Below, piece after piece: positions 1-9,156 of a stretch of 20,790 nt of DNA (position 1 is the stretch's first letter; each line of letters starts with the position of its first letter). The notes under the pieces are model-generated. The model saw only the letters and a program-made list of their open reading frames with translations. It was not told the origin of the DNA and did not search any database. Source of the stretch: Tilletiopsis washingtonensis (taxonomy: Eukaryota > Basidiomycota > Exobasidiomycetes > Entylomatales); contig NW_020312000.1 in NCBI RefSeq assembly GCF_003144115.1, forward strand, positions 562,640 through 583,429, in the 5' to 3' direction. Both the position numbers and the translations under genes were made by a program.

Positions 1-200
1 TGCATATTACGAGGAGAGGGGTAGGAGAGGTCTGTCTGCGCGTTCGGCCTCTATAAAGAGGGCGTGGGAAACGGGGTTTGAGCCGCAAAGAGGGTGGGGG
101 GCGCGGAGAGGGGGGAGGGGGGCGCACGGAGTAGACGACGGGCGCGCGCAAACGCGGGAGTGGGGGCAAGCACACACCTCGCTGTGATGTGGAATTGTGC

Positions 201-225
201 CTCTCTCTCTCTCTCTCTCTCTCTC
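201..225. repeat. CT dinucleotide microsatellite, about 12 units
   Basis: An uninterrupted (CT)12 run lies just past the stop codon of the minus-strand membrane-protein gene, so it falls in that gene's 3' flank or 3' UTR, where the transcript would carry a GA run. It is likely length-polymorphic. Confidence 0.95.
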
Positions 226-2366
226 ACGCCGCCTTTGTCAGACTCTTGCGTCCGCTCTTGCTGCGGCTGCGCGTGCCAGCGGCGGGGCCTTTAGGGTGTC
301 CGGCCACTCCGGCGCCGCTTCGGAGGGAGTGTGCGATTTCGCGCCCCAGCACATACGCCACGACTGCTGGTCCTACGAGCCAAGCGCCATTGGGGAGCGC
401 AAAGAGTAGCCACCAGTCGCGCGTGCTGCAGTGGCCCGTGTAGACCCATCCGTTTGGGCCGCCCAGGTGGTCTTGCAGCCAGTACAACGCAGTCTTGCTC
501 TCCGTCATGACGACGGCAGTGAAGCCGACGAGAGGCGCAACGGCGGCATAAGGCGGAGAGGCGCGGTGCGCTAGGTACAGGTAGCTGAAGTTGAGAATCG
601 TCTCGACGATGTTGAGCGCGCCTGGGCGCGAGATGTCAGCAAGAGAATACGACCCATTGTGGGAGCAAGCAAGCGCAACCCCCGTTGCAAGAGCAGCGCA
701 GCAAGCACCGATGCCCCAGCTCGCCAGAGGCAGCCCGGCCCCCTCTCTCTCTCTCGGCGAGTAAGCACGCGCATCGGCAGGCGGGGCAGCGGGGCAGCGG
801 GGCAGCGGGACCAGCAGGCTTACTCGTGCCAGAGCCAGCCAAGCGCCGCCCAAACAGCCGTGCCTCCCTCAACGATGCGTCCCCGATGCGCTCAATCGGG
901 CGGTGATGGGTCGCAGAAGCGATGTGCTCCTTTCCTTTCAAAGCCAGTCCACGATGTGCGCTCCCTCCCTCTCCACTTTGCATCGCCGCCCGCCGCCCGC
1001 CGCCCGCCGCACCATTGCGAACTCGCCCGCACCGGCCCAGCTCAGTTGGCGGGCTCTGCCCCGCGCATGCTTGCCCAGCCCAGCCCAAGGGAGGGGGGGG
1101 GAGAGGGGCAGGTAGCCCTGTGTGGATTTGCAAGCACTGCAGCCCGGCCGCAGCAAGCTACGCCAGCCGAACTGGCCATTGCAACGTACGCAAAGCCAGC
1201 CGCGCCAAGCGACTGCGGGCATGAAGCCTGTGCATCTTTGCGCGTCTCCCACATGCATCTGCACTCATCTCTGCCACGCTTGCCCCCCCCCCCCCCCCAC
1301 TACCTCCAGTCGCCTCACGCCGCCAGCCCACGCCCTTTCTTGCCGCGCCCCACTCACCCTGCGCAGCGGTGAATCCCCAGCCCTCCTTGTAGGCGCGCTG
1401 CGAGTAGATGAGGTCGATGGTGCCGTACAGCTCGTACGGCGCCCACGGCGCGAAGAGCCAGCCGCCGCGGAAGGAGTGCGGACGCGCAAAGATGTAGCCG
1501 GCATCCCAGAGGACGAGGAGCGAGGAGAAGCTGGCGCGCACAGACACAAGCGTGGTCAGAAAAGCGTGTCAGACGTGGAAGAGAGACGCGGCAAGAGAGC
1601 GTGATGCGCGGCAAGAGAGAGCGTGGACAAGCGCGGCACAAGCGCGGCAAGAGAGAAGGCAAAGAGGAAAGAGAGCGTGCAAGCGAGACAGAGGCAAGGC
1701 AAGAGTCTGCTGCAGGACAGCAAAGCCCCGCCTCTCTCTTTTCTTTGCGTAGCAGCCCTCTCTCGCTTGCAGCCTCTCTCGCGTCAACAGCACTTCGAAG
1801 GCCGTCCCTATTGCCTGTTGGCCAAGCGTGCGCAGCCCCCACCTCTGTCGACGCAGAAGAATCGACGTTTGTCCTCCACAGCAGCCAAGAATGGCACACC
1901 CTACGCAGCGCTCTGCCCCGTCACACGCTGAGCGCGCAGCGCGGGGCCCAACACATGCCATGCCCCACTGCCAAGGATAGAAGGGGCACGCAGCGCTGGC
2001 ACTCCCCTCTCCAACGCAGAAGAAGAGAGAGAGACACACGCGCGCGGGGCTACGTGGGTATGCTGGGCGTGTGGGCCTGGCCCGCCCGCCGTCGTTGGCA
2101 CAGCGGCCCACGTAGCAACAGCACTTCGCAAGGCGCACGCAAGGTGGGGGGGAGTTCAAGCTCGACTCTTGCGGCCTTTGCCCTGCGTTTGCCCCCCCTC
2201 GCCACTACGAGCACATGCGCATCGGCGCCAACCCTCTTACATCCACCCCCCTCTCCCCCCGCCCCTGCTGCGCCCTCGCAGGTGCGACACACACACACAC
2301 AACTCACAAGAACCACGCGCTGATCCAGCGCTTGGGCGCGTGCAGATGCAGTGCCGAGACGGCCAT
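224..2366 (-). CDS. Conserved fungal multipass membrane protein, 3 exons, 209 aa
   Basis: Exons on the minus strand are 2366-2308, 1530-1358 and 621-224. Donors read GTGAGT twice, acceptors read GCCAG and CCCAG, each acceptor lies shortly after a CTGAC branch-like site, and all phases agree, giving 209 residues. The protein has about five hydrophobic segments: residues 14-34, about 45-62, 79-96, 103-126 and 146-170. Between them lie the polar motifs DAGYIFARPHSF (29-40), YELYGTIDLIYS (52-63), ESKTALYWLQD (118-128) and LPNGAWLVGP (153-162). The tail is basic. I recall similar unnamed membrane proteins in other fungi; an emopamil-binding/EXPERA-like fold is possible but unproven, and no catalytic function is assigned. 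The two introns (777 and 736 nt) are far longer than others in this window. The gene diverges from COX13. Exon 1 is the least certain part, supported by its donor, its phase and the continuous first membrane helix it creates. Confidence 0.62.
984..1010. repeat. 7-bp CGCCGCC tandem repeat, nearly 4 copies
   Basis: The 7-mer CGCCGCC repeats in register at 984, 991 and 998, with a partial copy at 1005. It sits inside the second long intron of the membrane-protein gene. Confidence 0.9.
1283..1298. repeat. Homopolymer C16 inside a long intron
   Basis: Sixteen consecutive C on the plus strand become G16 in the transcript of the minus-strand membrane-protein gene, about 60 nt past the donor at 1357. 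Such a run could form a G-quadruplex or a slippage site. It is also a place where read errors are common. Confidence 0.9.
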
Positions 2367-2718
2367 GGCTGGGACGCGAGAGTGGAGGTGTGTGGGGTGG
2401 TGGTGGTGGAGAGGAAGCAAGGCCTGCCCCCTCCGCACGCCGCGCCGTGTGGATGCGCGCGCGTGATGCGCCGGAGAGCGCGAATGGCGTGGTGCGTGCG
2501 AGTCGCCGTTGAGCGGCGCGCCGGCCTCTCCGCATGCAGCAAGGCGCCGATTGCCGGACGCGCCACGTGCCACGGCGCTTGCATCCGGCTGTTCCCACGC
2601 CCACCTTGCTTGCTGGCGCGCGCGGCCGTCGCACCACGCGCGCGGCCCGAGATGCGCCGCACCCGCGTCCTGCTCTCCTTCCCTCGCCTTACCCCCACTC
2701 CACTCCTCTCTGCCAGCC
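2367..2718. promoter_or_regulatory. Divergent promoter region: membrane protein / COX13
   Basis: The 352 bp between the start codon of the minus-strand membrane protein and that of COX13 must hold both promoters. The strand directly before the COX13 ATG is rich in C and T, as is common near fungal transcription starts. I see no TATA box and no clear CCAAT box here. Confidence 0.55.
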
Positions 2719-3860
2719 ATGTCCCTCCGCGCCGCCCTGCGTCCCGCCACGCGCGCTCTCCGCGTCCCCGCCGCTGCGCCGCAGCACGCTCGCTTTGCCT
2801 CCAGCGACGCCCTGGGCCAGGAGCTGCTTGCGGAGCGCAAGCACGCCGTCGAACATGCTGCTGGTGCGTTCTGTAGAGGAGAGAAAGGCCGGGGGGGGGG
2901 GTAGGGATGGCAAGTGGACATTTTGAGGGATGGAGAAGAGCGGTGCAGAGCTGCACCCCTGTGAGGCAGGGCCGCATCAGTGGGGTATTCGTCAGGGCGC
3001 GAGTGTTACGTCCCTTGGCATGGTTGTAAGGCGGACATCGTCCATTGGCCCCTCTCTCCTGCGTACGCGTGCAAAGCCGGGGCCAGTGCCAAACGTGTTG
3101 CGCCTTTACAGTGTCCGCCACATGCCGCATCGTGCACAGAATCTGACGCATGTTTCGCACGCCCGCACGCTCGCTTCGCTCGCCGCGCGCAGGCTCGGCC
3201 GATCTCTGGCGCAAGATCAGCATGTACGTCTGCCTGCCCGGCTCCATTGTGCTCGGCGTGTACATCTACCAGATCGAGGCTGCCCAGTGAGTTGTGCTGC
3301 CAACCCCTCCCGTGCGGTGCTGTGCAAAGTGGCTGACGCAGTGCTACACACTCGCTGCGCTCGTTGCGCACTCGCCAGCATCGCACACCGCGATCACGAG
3401 CTGCACGAGAACGACGGCAAGGTCGACCCGGGCCCGCGGTACGAGTACCGTGACCGTCGTAAGTGCCCCTTCCCCCCCCCCCCCCACCACCACTAGCACA
3501 TCGGGCTGACGCAGAACGCGCGTTACAACAGGCGTCAAGCGTGAGTAAGCCGAAGAGCGAGAGGCGAGACGCGCGCGAGAGGCGACGCGATGAGGAGGCA
3601 AGGCCCCTTTGGGGTAGCGAGGAGAGGGCAGATGCTCCGAAGAGGACACGAGAGCATGGACAGCATGCCAGTGCATGCGTAATCGTCTTGCTCGTCATCT
3701 CGTACTGACTCCTTCCTTGCCCCGATGCCTTCAGCCTTCGCCTGGGTACGTTCCCCTGCCTTCCCTGACAGCCCCAGACACTCACATGCTCTTTTAACAG
3801 GGAAACAACTCGTTCTTCTTTAACCCAAAGGCGAACACGAACATGGACGAGCTGGAGTGA
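2719..3860 (+). CDS. COX13: Cytochrome c oxidase subunit VIa (Cox6a/Cox13), 6 exons, 132 aa
   Basis: Exons are 2719-2863, 3193-3286, 3379-3458, 3532-3540, 3735-3745 and 3801-3860; all phases agree and the product is 132 aa. This is the small nuclear-encoded subunit VIa of respiratory complex IV in the mitochondrial inner membrane, where the family modulates and stabilises the oxidase. Residues 1-27 form an Arg/Ala-rich mitochondrial presequence. Residues 58-76 are the single membrane helix, entered by the family-like stretch LWRKISMYVCLPG. The C-terminal part faces the intermembrane space and holds HELHENDGKVDPGPRYEY, then RRVKPFAWG and SFFFNPKANTNM, matching the family pattern of a basic stretch followed by FxWG and NP. 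Exon 4 has 9 nt and exon 5 has 11 nt; without exon 4 the frame stays open but the conserved R-V-K before PFAWG is lost. The start ATG is the first in frame and gives a normal presequence. Confidence 0.93.
2891..2901. repeat. Homopolymer G11 in COX13 intron 1
   Basis: A run of eleven G lies about 30 nt after the COX13 exon 1 donor. It is complementary to the C14 run in intron 3 of the same transcript. Confidence 0.9.
3472..3485. repeat. Homopolymer C14 in COX13 intron 3
   Basis: Fourteen C follow the exon 3 donor by about a dozen bases and can pair with the G11 run of intron 1, enclosing exons 2 and 3. Confidence 0.9.
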
Positions 3861-4872
3861 GCGATTCGGACGCTCTGAGCGACTCGGGAGTCGTTTCGGA
3901 GTGTCAGGGAGGCCGAGGGGGAGGTTCTGGGCCGATCTGAGCAAGATAGAGTCTTGTACTCGCCAAGCAATCGTCATACGTCGCCTCTCTTCCTTAGTGC
4001 GTCCCTTATGCAGTGTCCTCGACGTGCTCGTCGTGCGTGGTGTGCTCGTGTTGCTCGTCGTCGTCAGAACGGCATGCTTTGAGGTCATCGTGGGCCTGGA
4101 GAACGCGTGCGAGACCCTAATGATGCTCCAGCGCATCATGAGCGCGTCGGACGCGCGGCTCTGCTTCCTGTGGGCGCAGCTGGCGCCTGACGAGCTGCAC
4201 GCTGGTGCTGTGCTCGTCGTCATCGTCTTGCTGAGGTGATTTGTTGTGCTCGGAACGCGCTCGTCGGCGACCTAGCTTCAGACGTTGGCGTGTCGGCGAG
4301 GCTCATGATGCATTGATGATGCGAGACGTCAGTATCTCTCTTTTCGCCTGCTCATTAGAGGCTCTCCTGATCGTGCTCACCACAGACAGACGCCGTACAG
4401 AGCGTGCGCTGCACGAAGCCGACACGCTGGCGCAGACTGCAGACATGCGCCTCGACTTGTCGCGAGAGCACTCGGGCTCTCCGCTGCTTGACGCCAGGGA
4501 TTCAGACAACTCGCTTGCTCACGCTCTTCTGTGTCTAGCCACGCGAGCACGGACACGCCGAAGTGAAAAAGGAATGGACATTGGCGAACGAGAGAGGTGT
4601 AGCATGGAAAGTAGTGAATGGACGGCACGCCGAGCTCTGGTGGACTTGCTGCGACGCTGGCGGTGCCGTGAGATGAATGGCTTGGCGTGGTCGAGAGGAC
4701 GAGTCGAGAAGGGAAGGCGTCGAGAAGGGAAGTCGTCGAGACGGAGAGACGGCAAGGGAGAGGAGTTGGAAAGCGAGAGCGCAGAGTGGGAACTGGGCGT
4801 AAATGAAGAGCAGTCGAGACGAGAGAGACGTGCAAAAGGGAGAGCCGAGTCGCAAGCGGCAAGCGGCGAGCT
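3861..4872. other. Stretch without a convincing gene, 1.0 kb
   Basis: This stretch runs from the COX13 stop to the end of the next minus-strand gene. It contains a 112-codon plus frame at 3901-4239 whose second half (for example VGLENACETLMMLQRIM) looks protein-like but matches nothing I know. It also holds scattered CTCGTCGTC-type words and purine-rich sequence. The plus frame 4241-5068 is arginine-rich and partly antisense to the next gene, so I do not call it. Confidence 0.5.
4703..4750. repeat. 16-bp purine-rich tandem repeat, 3 copies
   Basis: Units starting GTCGAGA recur at 4703, 4719 and 4735, an exact 16-bp period; the first two are nearly identical and the third has diverged. It lies in the downstream flank of the minus-strand orphan gene. 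Confidence 0.8.
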
Positions 4873-6931
4873 TCAGCTCGAGAAGATGCGCAAGACTTTT
4901 CGCTCTGCCCGCATCGACTGGACAGCCGCTGCGATGTCGTCGATGCCGACGGCCGCCGCGATCTCGTCGATGCCGAACTCCTTCTGGCCGTTCCACGATG
5001 CGCGTCGGGGAAAGGCGACATCGAGCGATGCGATGAGCGGGCCGCAGAAATCTGATGCGACGATGTGAGCAGGTGCAGAGGCGCGACACGCCGGGACGCT
5101 CACCTCTTTTGAAGATGTGGTCGAAGAAGGCTAGGCGCGTGAGAGGGAACTAAGTGAGAAGGATGTGGGCGAGCCGAGGAGGAGGAGATGAGGACGAAGG
5201 AAAGATCGAGAGCAGTGAGGAGGACGGGATAGGGACCGGGAAGAGCGGGGGGTGGGGGGCGTACGCGACAGAGCGCACCGAGTGAGGCAGTCGCCTTTGA
5301 AGGAGATCGAGCTCGCCTTTGCCCTTCACGCCGAAGCTCCCAACGCGAAGCTCTGTCTCAGAGGTCTTGGGCGCCTGTGTGCGCCCCGGCTGCGCCGGGC
5401 GCGAGTCGCACGTGAATCGCTGGTTGGCACGAACATTAGCTCCCGCGCCGCCGCAGTCGTGCAGGAAGTCGGAGGAGCTCCACGAGATATGTTTTTCAGC
5501 GTCGTCTGATACATCGCTCTCTCCTTCGAAGACCGGGATCTTGAACTCTTGCGCCAGATCGTCAAGGTTCCACGGCCGATGTCCGTTCCAAGAGACGCTC
5601 AGATAGGGAAACCTCGTGTCCAGCTCGTCGACGAGAGGCCCGAAGAAGTTCGCCTGCAGATACTCGGCTCCGTCCACAAAGCCTCTCCACCCCGGTACAG
5701 CTTGCGCTTCGAAGCGGGCGGCCGATTCCCCTGGGTGGTAGGAGGTCCTTGAGATCTCGCGCGTCTGAGCAAAGAGGCGGGCTAACTCGACCGCTACCGC
5801 ACCACCGTCGGAACATGCCTCTTGGACGATGAGGCGGTCGAGCGATAGAGGGATGAGGACCGCCAGCGTGCGTGACTGCACGAGGATGCGAGCCAAAGCG
5901 AAAGCTCGTGCTTGCGACTCTTGCATGTCAGTCGCGATTGCGTCAAACTCCTCGTCCGTGAGAGGAGGCCCTGTGCAGATGTCCAGGTCCCCCTCTTCGC
6001 TGCGTTGCGGCGTGACGCCGCAGTTCTGTAGCGAGCTCTTCTTTGATGTGAGCTCGACGTCGAGGTCGATGTTGCGGCGTCTGAGCTCAATCAGCAGGCT
6101 CAGATCGCAGAGCCAGTGCTTGAGCGTTGCCAGGGCGCTCTGATCTTGAACTCGCTTCTGCTCGAGTCGCTCGACGAAGCTGCAGAACACGGCCGAGTCG
6201 ACCTTTCCGTCGAAGCTGCTGAGCAGGTGGAGATGCAAGCTCGCAGCACTTCTGTGGCGCTGGCTCAAGATAAGCCCTTCGAGTGCATTGTAGCAGAGTT
6301 CATCGGCGTAGGACTCGTCGAGCCTAAAGTCGCCCTTGTAAGAGCAACAGAGCGACATCACCAGCTCGACGAAGAGCCCGCAGGCACGGACTATCGGGTT
6401 CTTCTGCTCCTTGCTGATCGCACAGTCCAGCGGCCATGGGTCTGGGTCGTCTTGCTCCGCCTCAGAATCGTCTTCTTCGCCGGACGATCCGCCTGCTGCG
6501 TCCGGGGAAGTCGCGCGTGTCGACGTAGCGCGGTTCGAGGAGGACGAAGAACGGGAGCGCTCGCCGAAGGTCGAGGCCGCAGACAGCGCCGAGCTTGAGC
6601 GCTTCAGCCGCGGCTGTGCAGCGGCGGCGTCTCGCGCGGGCTCGGCAGAGTGCCTAGGAACGTCGAGCTCACCGGCCTCAGCTTCGAGCCTGACCTGCTC
6701 GAGGCGTTCCGGGCCAAGACCGCCGAGGTGCCTGATCACGAATTCGTCGGCGTCGAAGATCTTGCCCGTGAGCTCTGCGTAACGAGCTTCGTCGACCACG
6801 ACGTCCGGACTGGCGTCAGGTGCACCGTCCTCGTTGGGCGCCATGCTCGTGTCGACGACAAGCACTCCGATGCGGCGAAGCTGCGTGAGGCCGCTGACGA
6901 AGGAGCTGAACAGCTCGACTGCTTCTTCCAT
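4873..6931 (-). CDS. Unrecognised protein with a duplicated SWNG module, about 636 aa
   Basis: The proposed exons are 6931-5279 and 5130-4873, joined through a GTGCGC donor and a CCTAG acceptor that keep the frame. An additional 52-nt intron (5103-5052, GTGAGC to CATCAG) inside the last exon is possible in another phase. I do not recognise the family. Residues about 105-165 are a Ser-rich then acidic linker. Residues about 165-380 are rich in Leu and likely helical. A module near residues 425-465 (NFFGPLVDELDTRFP, then SVSWNG, then DDLAQEF) recurs at the C terminus (DFCGPLIASLDVAFP, then ASWNG, then DEIAAAV). The last module also contains a 27-bp duplication. Without the intron the frame would run to 5150 through Pro/Ser-rich sequence that looks non-coding. 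The start is uncertain: ATG 6931 has purine at -3 and G at +4, but coding-like sequence continues upstream. Confidence 0.5.
4931..4977. repeat. 27-bp tandem duplication in the last exon of the orphan gene
   Basis: The word GCGATNTCGTCGATGCCGA occurs at 4931 and again at 4958. On the minus strand it encodes two successive GID(E/D)IAAAV peptides. Confidence 0.85.
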
Positions 6932-7149
6932 ACCGCCGCCGCGGCGGTCGACGTTCGAGTTTTCGCACCATTCGCCTTACCAGGCCCAAGCCGCAGCCCT
7001 GCGGACCTGCTTCGCTGCTGCGGTGCCGCAGCGGCCGAGGATGCATCGCGCAAGCTGCTCGTTCGTGACCTTGAACATCACGAAAAGACGCGAAGAGCGA
7101 TGGCGTGCGTTGCGACTGAGAGCCGCGAGGAAGACGGTGATGTGGTCGT
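6932..7149 (-). CDS. Possible 5' coding extension of the orphan gene
   Basis: The frame of ATG 6931 continues upstream as protein-like sequence. First comes a segment containing WCENSNVDRRGGG, then a TAA at 6979-6977, then in the same frame MFKVTNEQLARCILGRC starting at ATG 7078. Still further up is DDHITVFLAALSRNARH, just after a CTCAG that could be an acceptor at 7150. A 75-nt intron (6980-6906, GTAAGG donor, TTCAG acceptor) is a multiple of three and would remove the TAA, giving a start at 7078 or an exon entering at 7149. It has no pyrimidine tract, so a nonsense change in an older gene, or a true start at 6931, remain alternatives. Confidence 0.3.
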
Positions 7150-8772
7150 CTGAGCGATGTCCTCACGGCGTGAGCTGGGAGTGAGATCGTGGGCTCTGCT
7201 GGCTGACTCTCGCGTCTGCTCTGCTGTGCCAGCAAGCGAGAGCAGAGCGCAGCCTTGCGGCATCAGAGCATGCCTTTGGTGAACCAAATGTTCTCGCGTC
7301 CGCTCTTGTTAGCCGCGGCTCCTAGCACGAAGAGAAAGTCACCACCCAAAGGACCCTCAGGGGCTGCTCCTCTCGCAGCGCTTCCGCACCTCGCAGCCCG
7401 GTCCAGGCCTTTGGAATGCAGGGCCGAGACGGCGCCGAGGTACAGGAGACAGAACAGAGTCTCGAGCGATACGCCGATGGCTGCGGATCTTCATTTGCAG
7501 ACGTGTCTCGCTCTCGCTGACCAAGCCGAAGCTTGAGCGGCTCTGGCACGCAAGCGGGGACACGTCGACGCGATCCATGAACCTTCGCGGCTTCGCGGCG
7601 CACGCTGCGGATACAAGGTCCGCTGCATGCTGTGCGAGCTCGGTCTTGGCAACCTCTGCATTGAGCGGAGCTAGAGCCTCTGATGGACAGGCGGTGCAAG
7701 AAGTGTGCGGAGTCGAAGCGTGGGACGGATGGAAATAGCGCTCGACCGAGCAACCGCCGGGATCTTCGCATCATCGGCATCCCACGGCCATCGCACACCG
7801 AGAGAGGGGCTGGCGTGGGCTGTGAGGTATACGCTGGACGGCGCACAGCATGTAGCACGCAAGGCTTGGGCCGAACGATGTGGTGGAGAGCAGACATCAG
7901 AGAGGAGCAGGAGCAGGAGAAGCGTGCACCTTCTGCGGGCGCCTATCGCAATCGGGCGCCGGCAGAACAGCGCAAGAAGTCGCTTCTTGCGCCGAAGCTA
8001 GCATGCCGCGGAGCGTACCGCTGGGCAGGCGTGCTGCCTTGACGCTGCAAATACTGGCGCTGCGCCGACTCGCGCCCTGCGCCCTAGTGCATCAGCCGTT
8101 GGGCGCAAGCGTGAGAAGAGAGCGAATCTGCTGCGCCGCATTTGCAAGACCCCTCATGCCTCGCCACAGCAGGCCGGAGTCCGCGATTCTGGCTGCTTGT
8201 GTGAAGGCCGCTCTCACGCACCAGCGGCAGCTCGCTCAAGACATGCTCGTGTGACGCCTAGCGCCGCAGCATGATGGTGCACTCGCTGCTCCTGCGCCCG
8301 CGGCGCGTGGGCCCCTGAGGTGCCTAAGCGGCGCCGGCGGCTTCTGCGGCACGCCGCCGGTCGAGTTGCCTCACCTTGCTTCTTCGGCGGTCCGCGCCCC
8401 AGATGGCGCGCTTCGCTGCAGCTGCAGTCTGTGCCGCTGCAGCTTGGGCAGCGGTGCCATCCGCTTGGCCCATCCGCAGCTGCTCACCGAGCTTGCAGCG
8501 AGCAGTGAGTCCGGCTGATCTACCAGCGCTGGGTCGATTTTGCTGCTCGCCTGCCATTCTTACCCCGCACCGGGTGCCGCAGCCGCAGCGCGGTCGCGCC
8601 TCGGCGAGGCAGCGCCCCTGAGCAAATCTGCAGGCGCGCGGCGGCGCGCCCCTCGCGTCGCGCCGATTAAGTCCCCTGTTCAGGGCGCGCCGCCGCAAGC
8701 GGTACCTCGCCTGATCCTTCTCGCAGCGGAATTGACACACAGGGACCCTCTAGAAATAGGAGCACTTGCCGG

Positions 8773-8778
8773 CTTATC
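8773..8778 (-). promoter_or_regulatory. GATA-type site upstream of the permease
   Basis: CTTATC (GATAAG on the minus strand) lies 379 bp before the permease ATG. GATA factors of the AreA/Nit2/Gln3 type bind such sites in fungal permease promoters. A single copy is weak evidence. Confidence 0.3.
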
Positions 8779-8867
8779 TCTGGCATGAGGCAAGCGCTGC
8801 GCCGGAGCCGCGTGTGGGCGCAAGAGCGGGCGCGGCAATTCGGCTGCGGCGGCCCGCGCGGGGCGTC

Positions 8868-8921
8868 GTGCTGCGAGAAGGCGCCGTGCTGCGAGCCTGC
8901 CTGCAGGCACCGTGCTGCGAG
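8868..8921. repeat. Three copies of GTGCTGCGAG upstream of the permease
   Basis: The exact 10-mer occurs at 8868, 8886 and 8912, with spacings of 18 and 26 bp. A GCCTGCAGGC palindrome lies between copies two and three. The group sits 235-290 bp before the permease start codon, so it may be a cluster of transcription-factor sites. Confidence 0.6.
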
Positions 8922-9156
8922 CAGGCGACATTGCGAGAGGAAACGGGAGAGAGACAGCGCGCGGCGCTGGCGGCGCCGCGAAGCTCTCTCGCAGCCTCAA
9001 AAGGCCGCCTGCTGTTCGTACCCTCGGCACCCTCACCTGCTCCTTTCACTTACCCGCTTTCCACCCGTGCCAGGCGCACAGGTGTCCTCTTGCCACAGTA
9101 AGCAACCCACACCCACTCTCCAGCCGCGCCTCCCGCGGCACCCCATCCCCATCGCC

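Larger units (their letters stand above)
7150..9156. other. Long stretch without a convincing gene, 2.0 kb
   Basis: No frame on either strand shows recognisable protein motifs. The open frames (for example 7322-7897 minus, 7683-8042 plus, 8324-8740 minus) are rich in Arg, Ala, Pro and Cys, as expected of chance frames in GC-rich DNA. About 8300-8950 is very GC-rich, with short repeats and many GCGCGCC-like words. The last 400 bp must hold the permease promoter. It is the largest gene-poor block of the window. Confidence 0.5.

Noticed and set aside
52-57. TATAAA on the plus strand near the window start
   Set aside because: No plus-strand gene follows; the sequence downstream is the 3' flank and antisense of the membrane-protein gene.
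3006-4223. Minus-strand open frame of 405 codons
   Set aside because: It lies antisense over COX13, whose exons are firmly supported, and has no motif of its own.
4241-5068. Plus-strand open frame of 275 codons
   Set aside because: Its end is antisense to the duplicated SWNG module, and the rest is Arg/Glu-rich from purine tracts.
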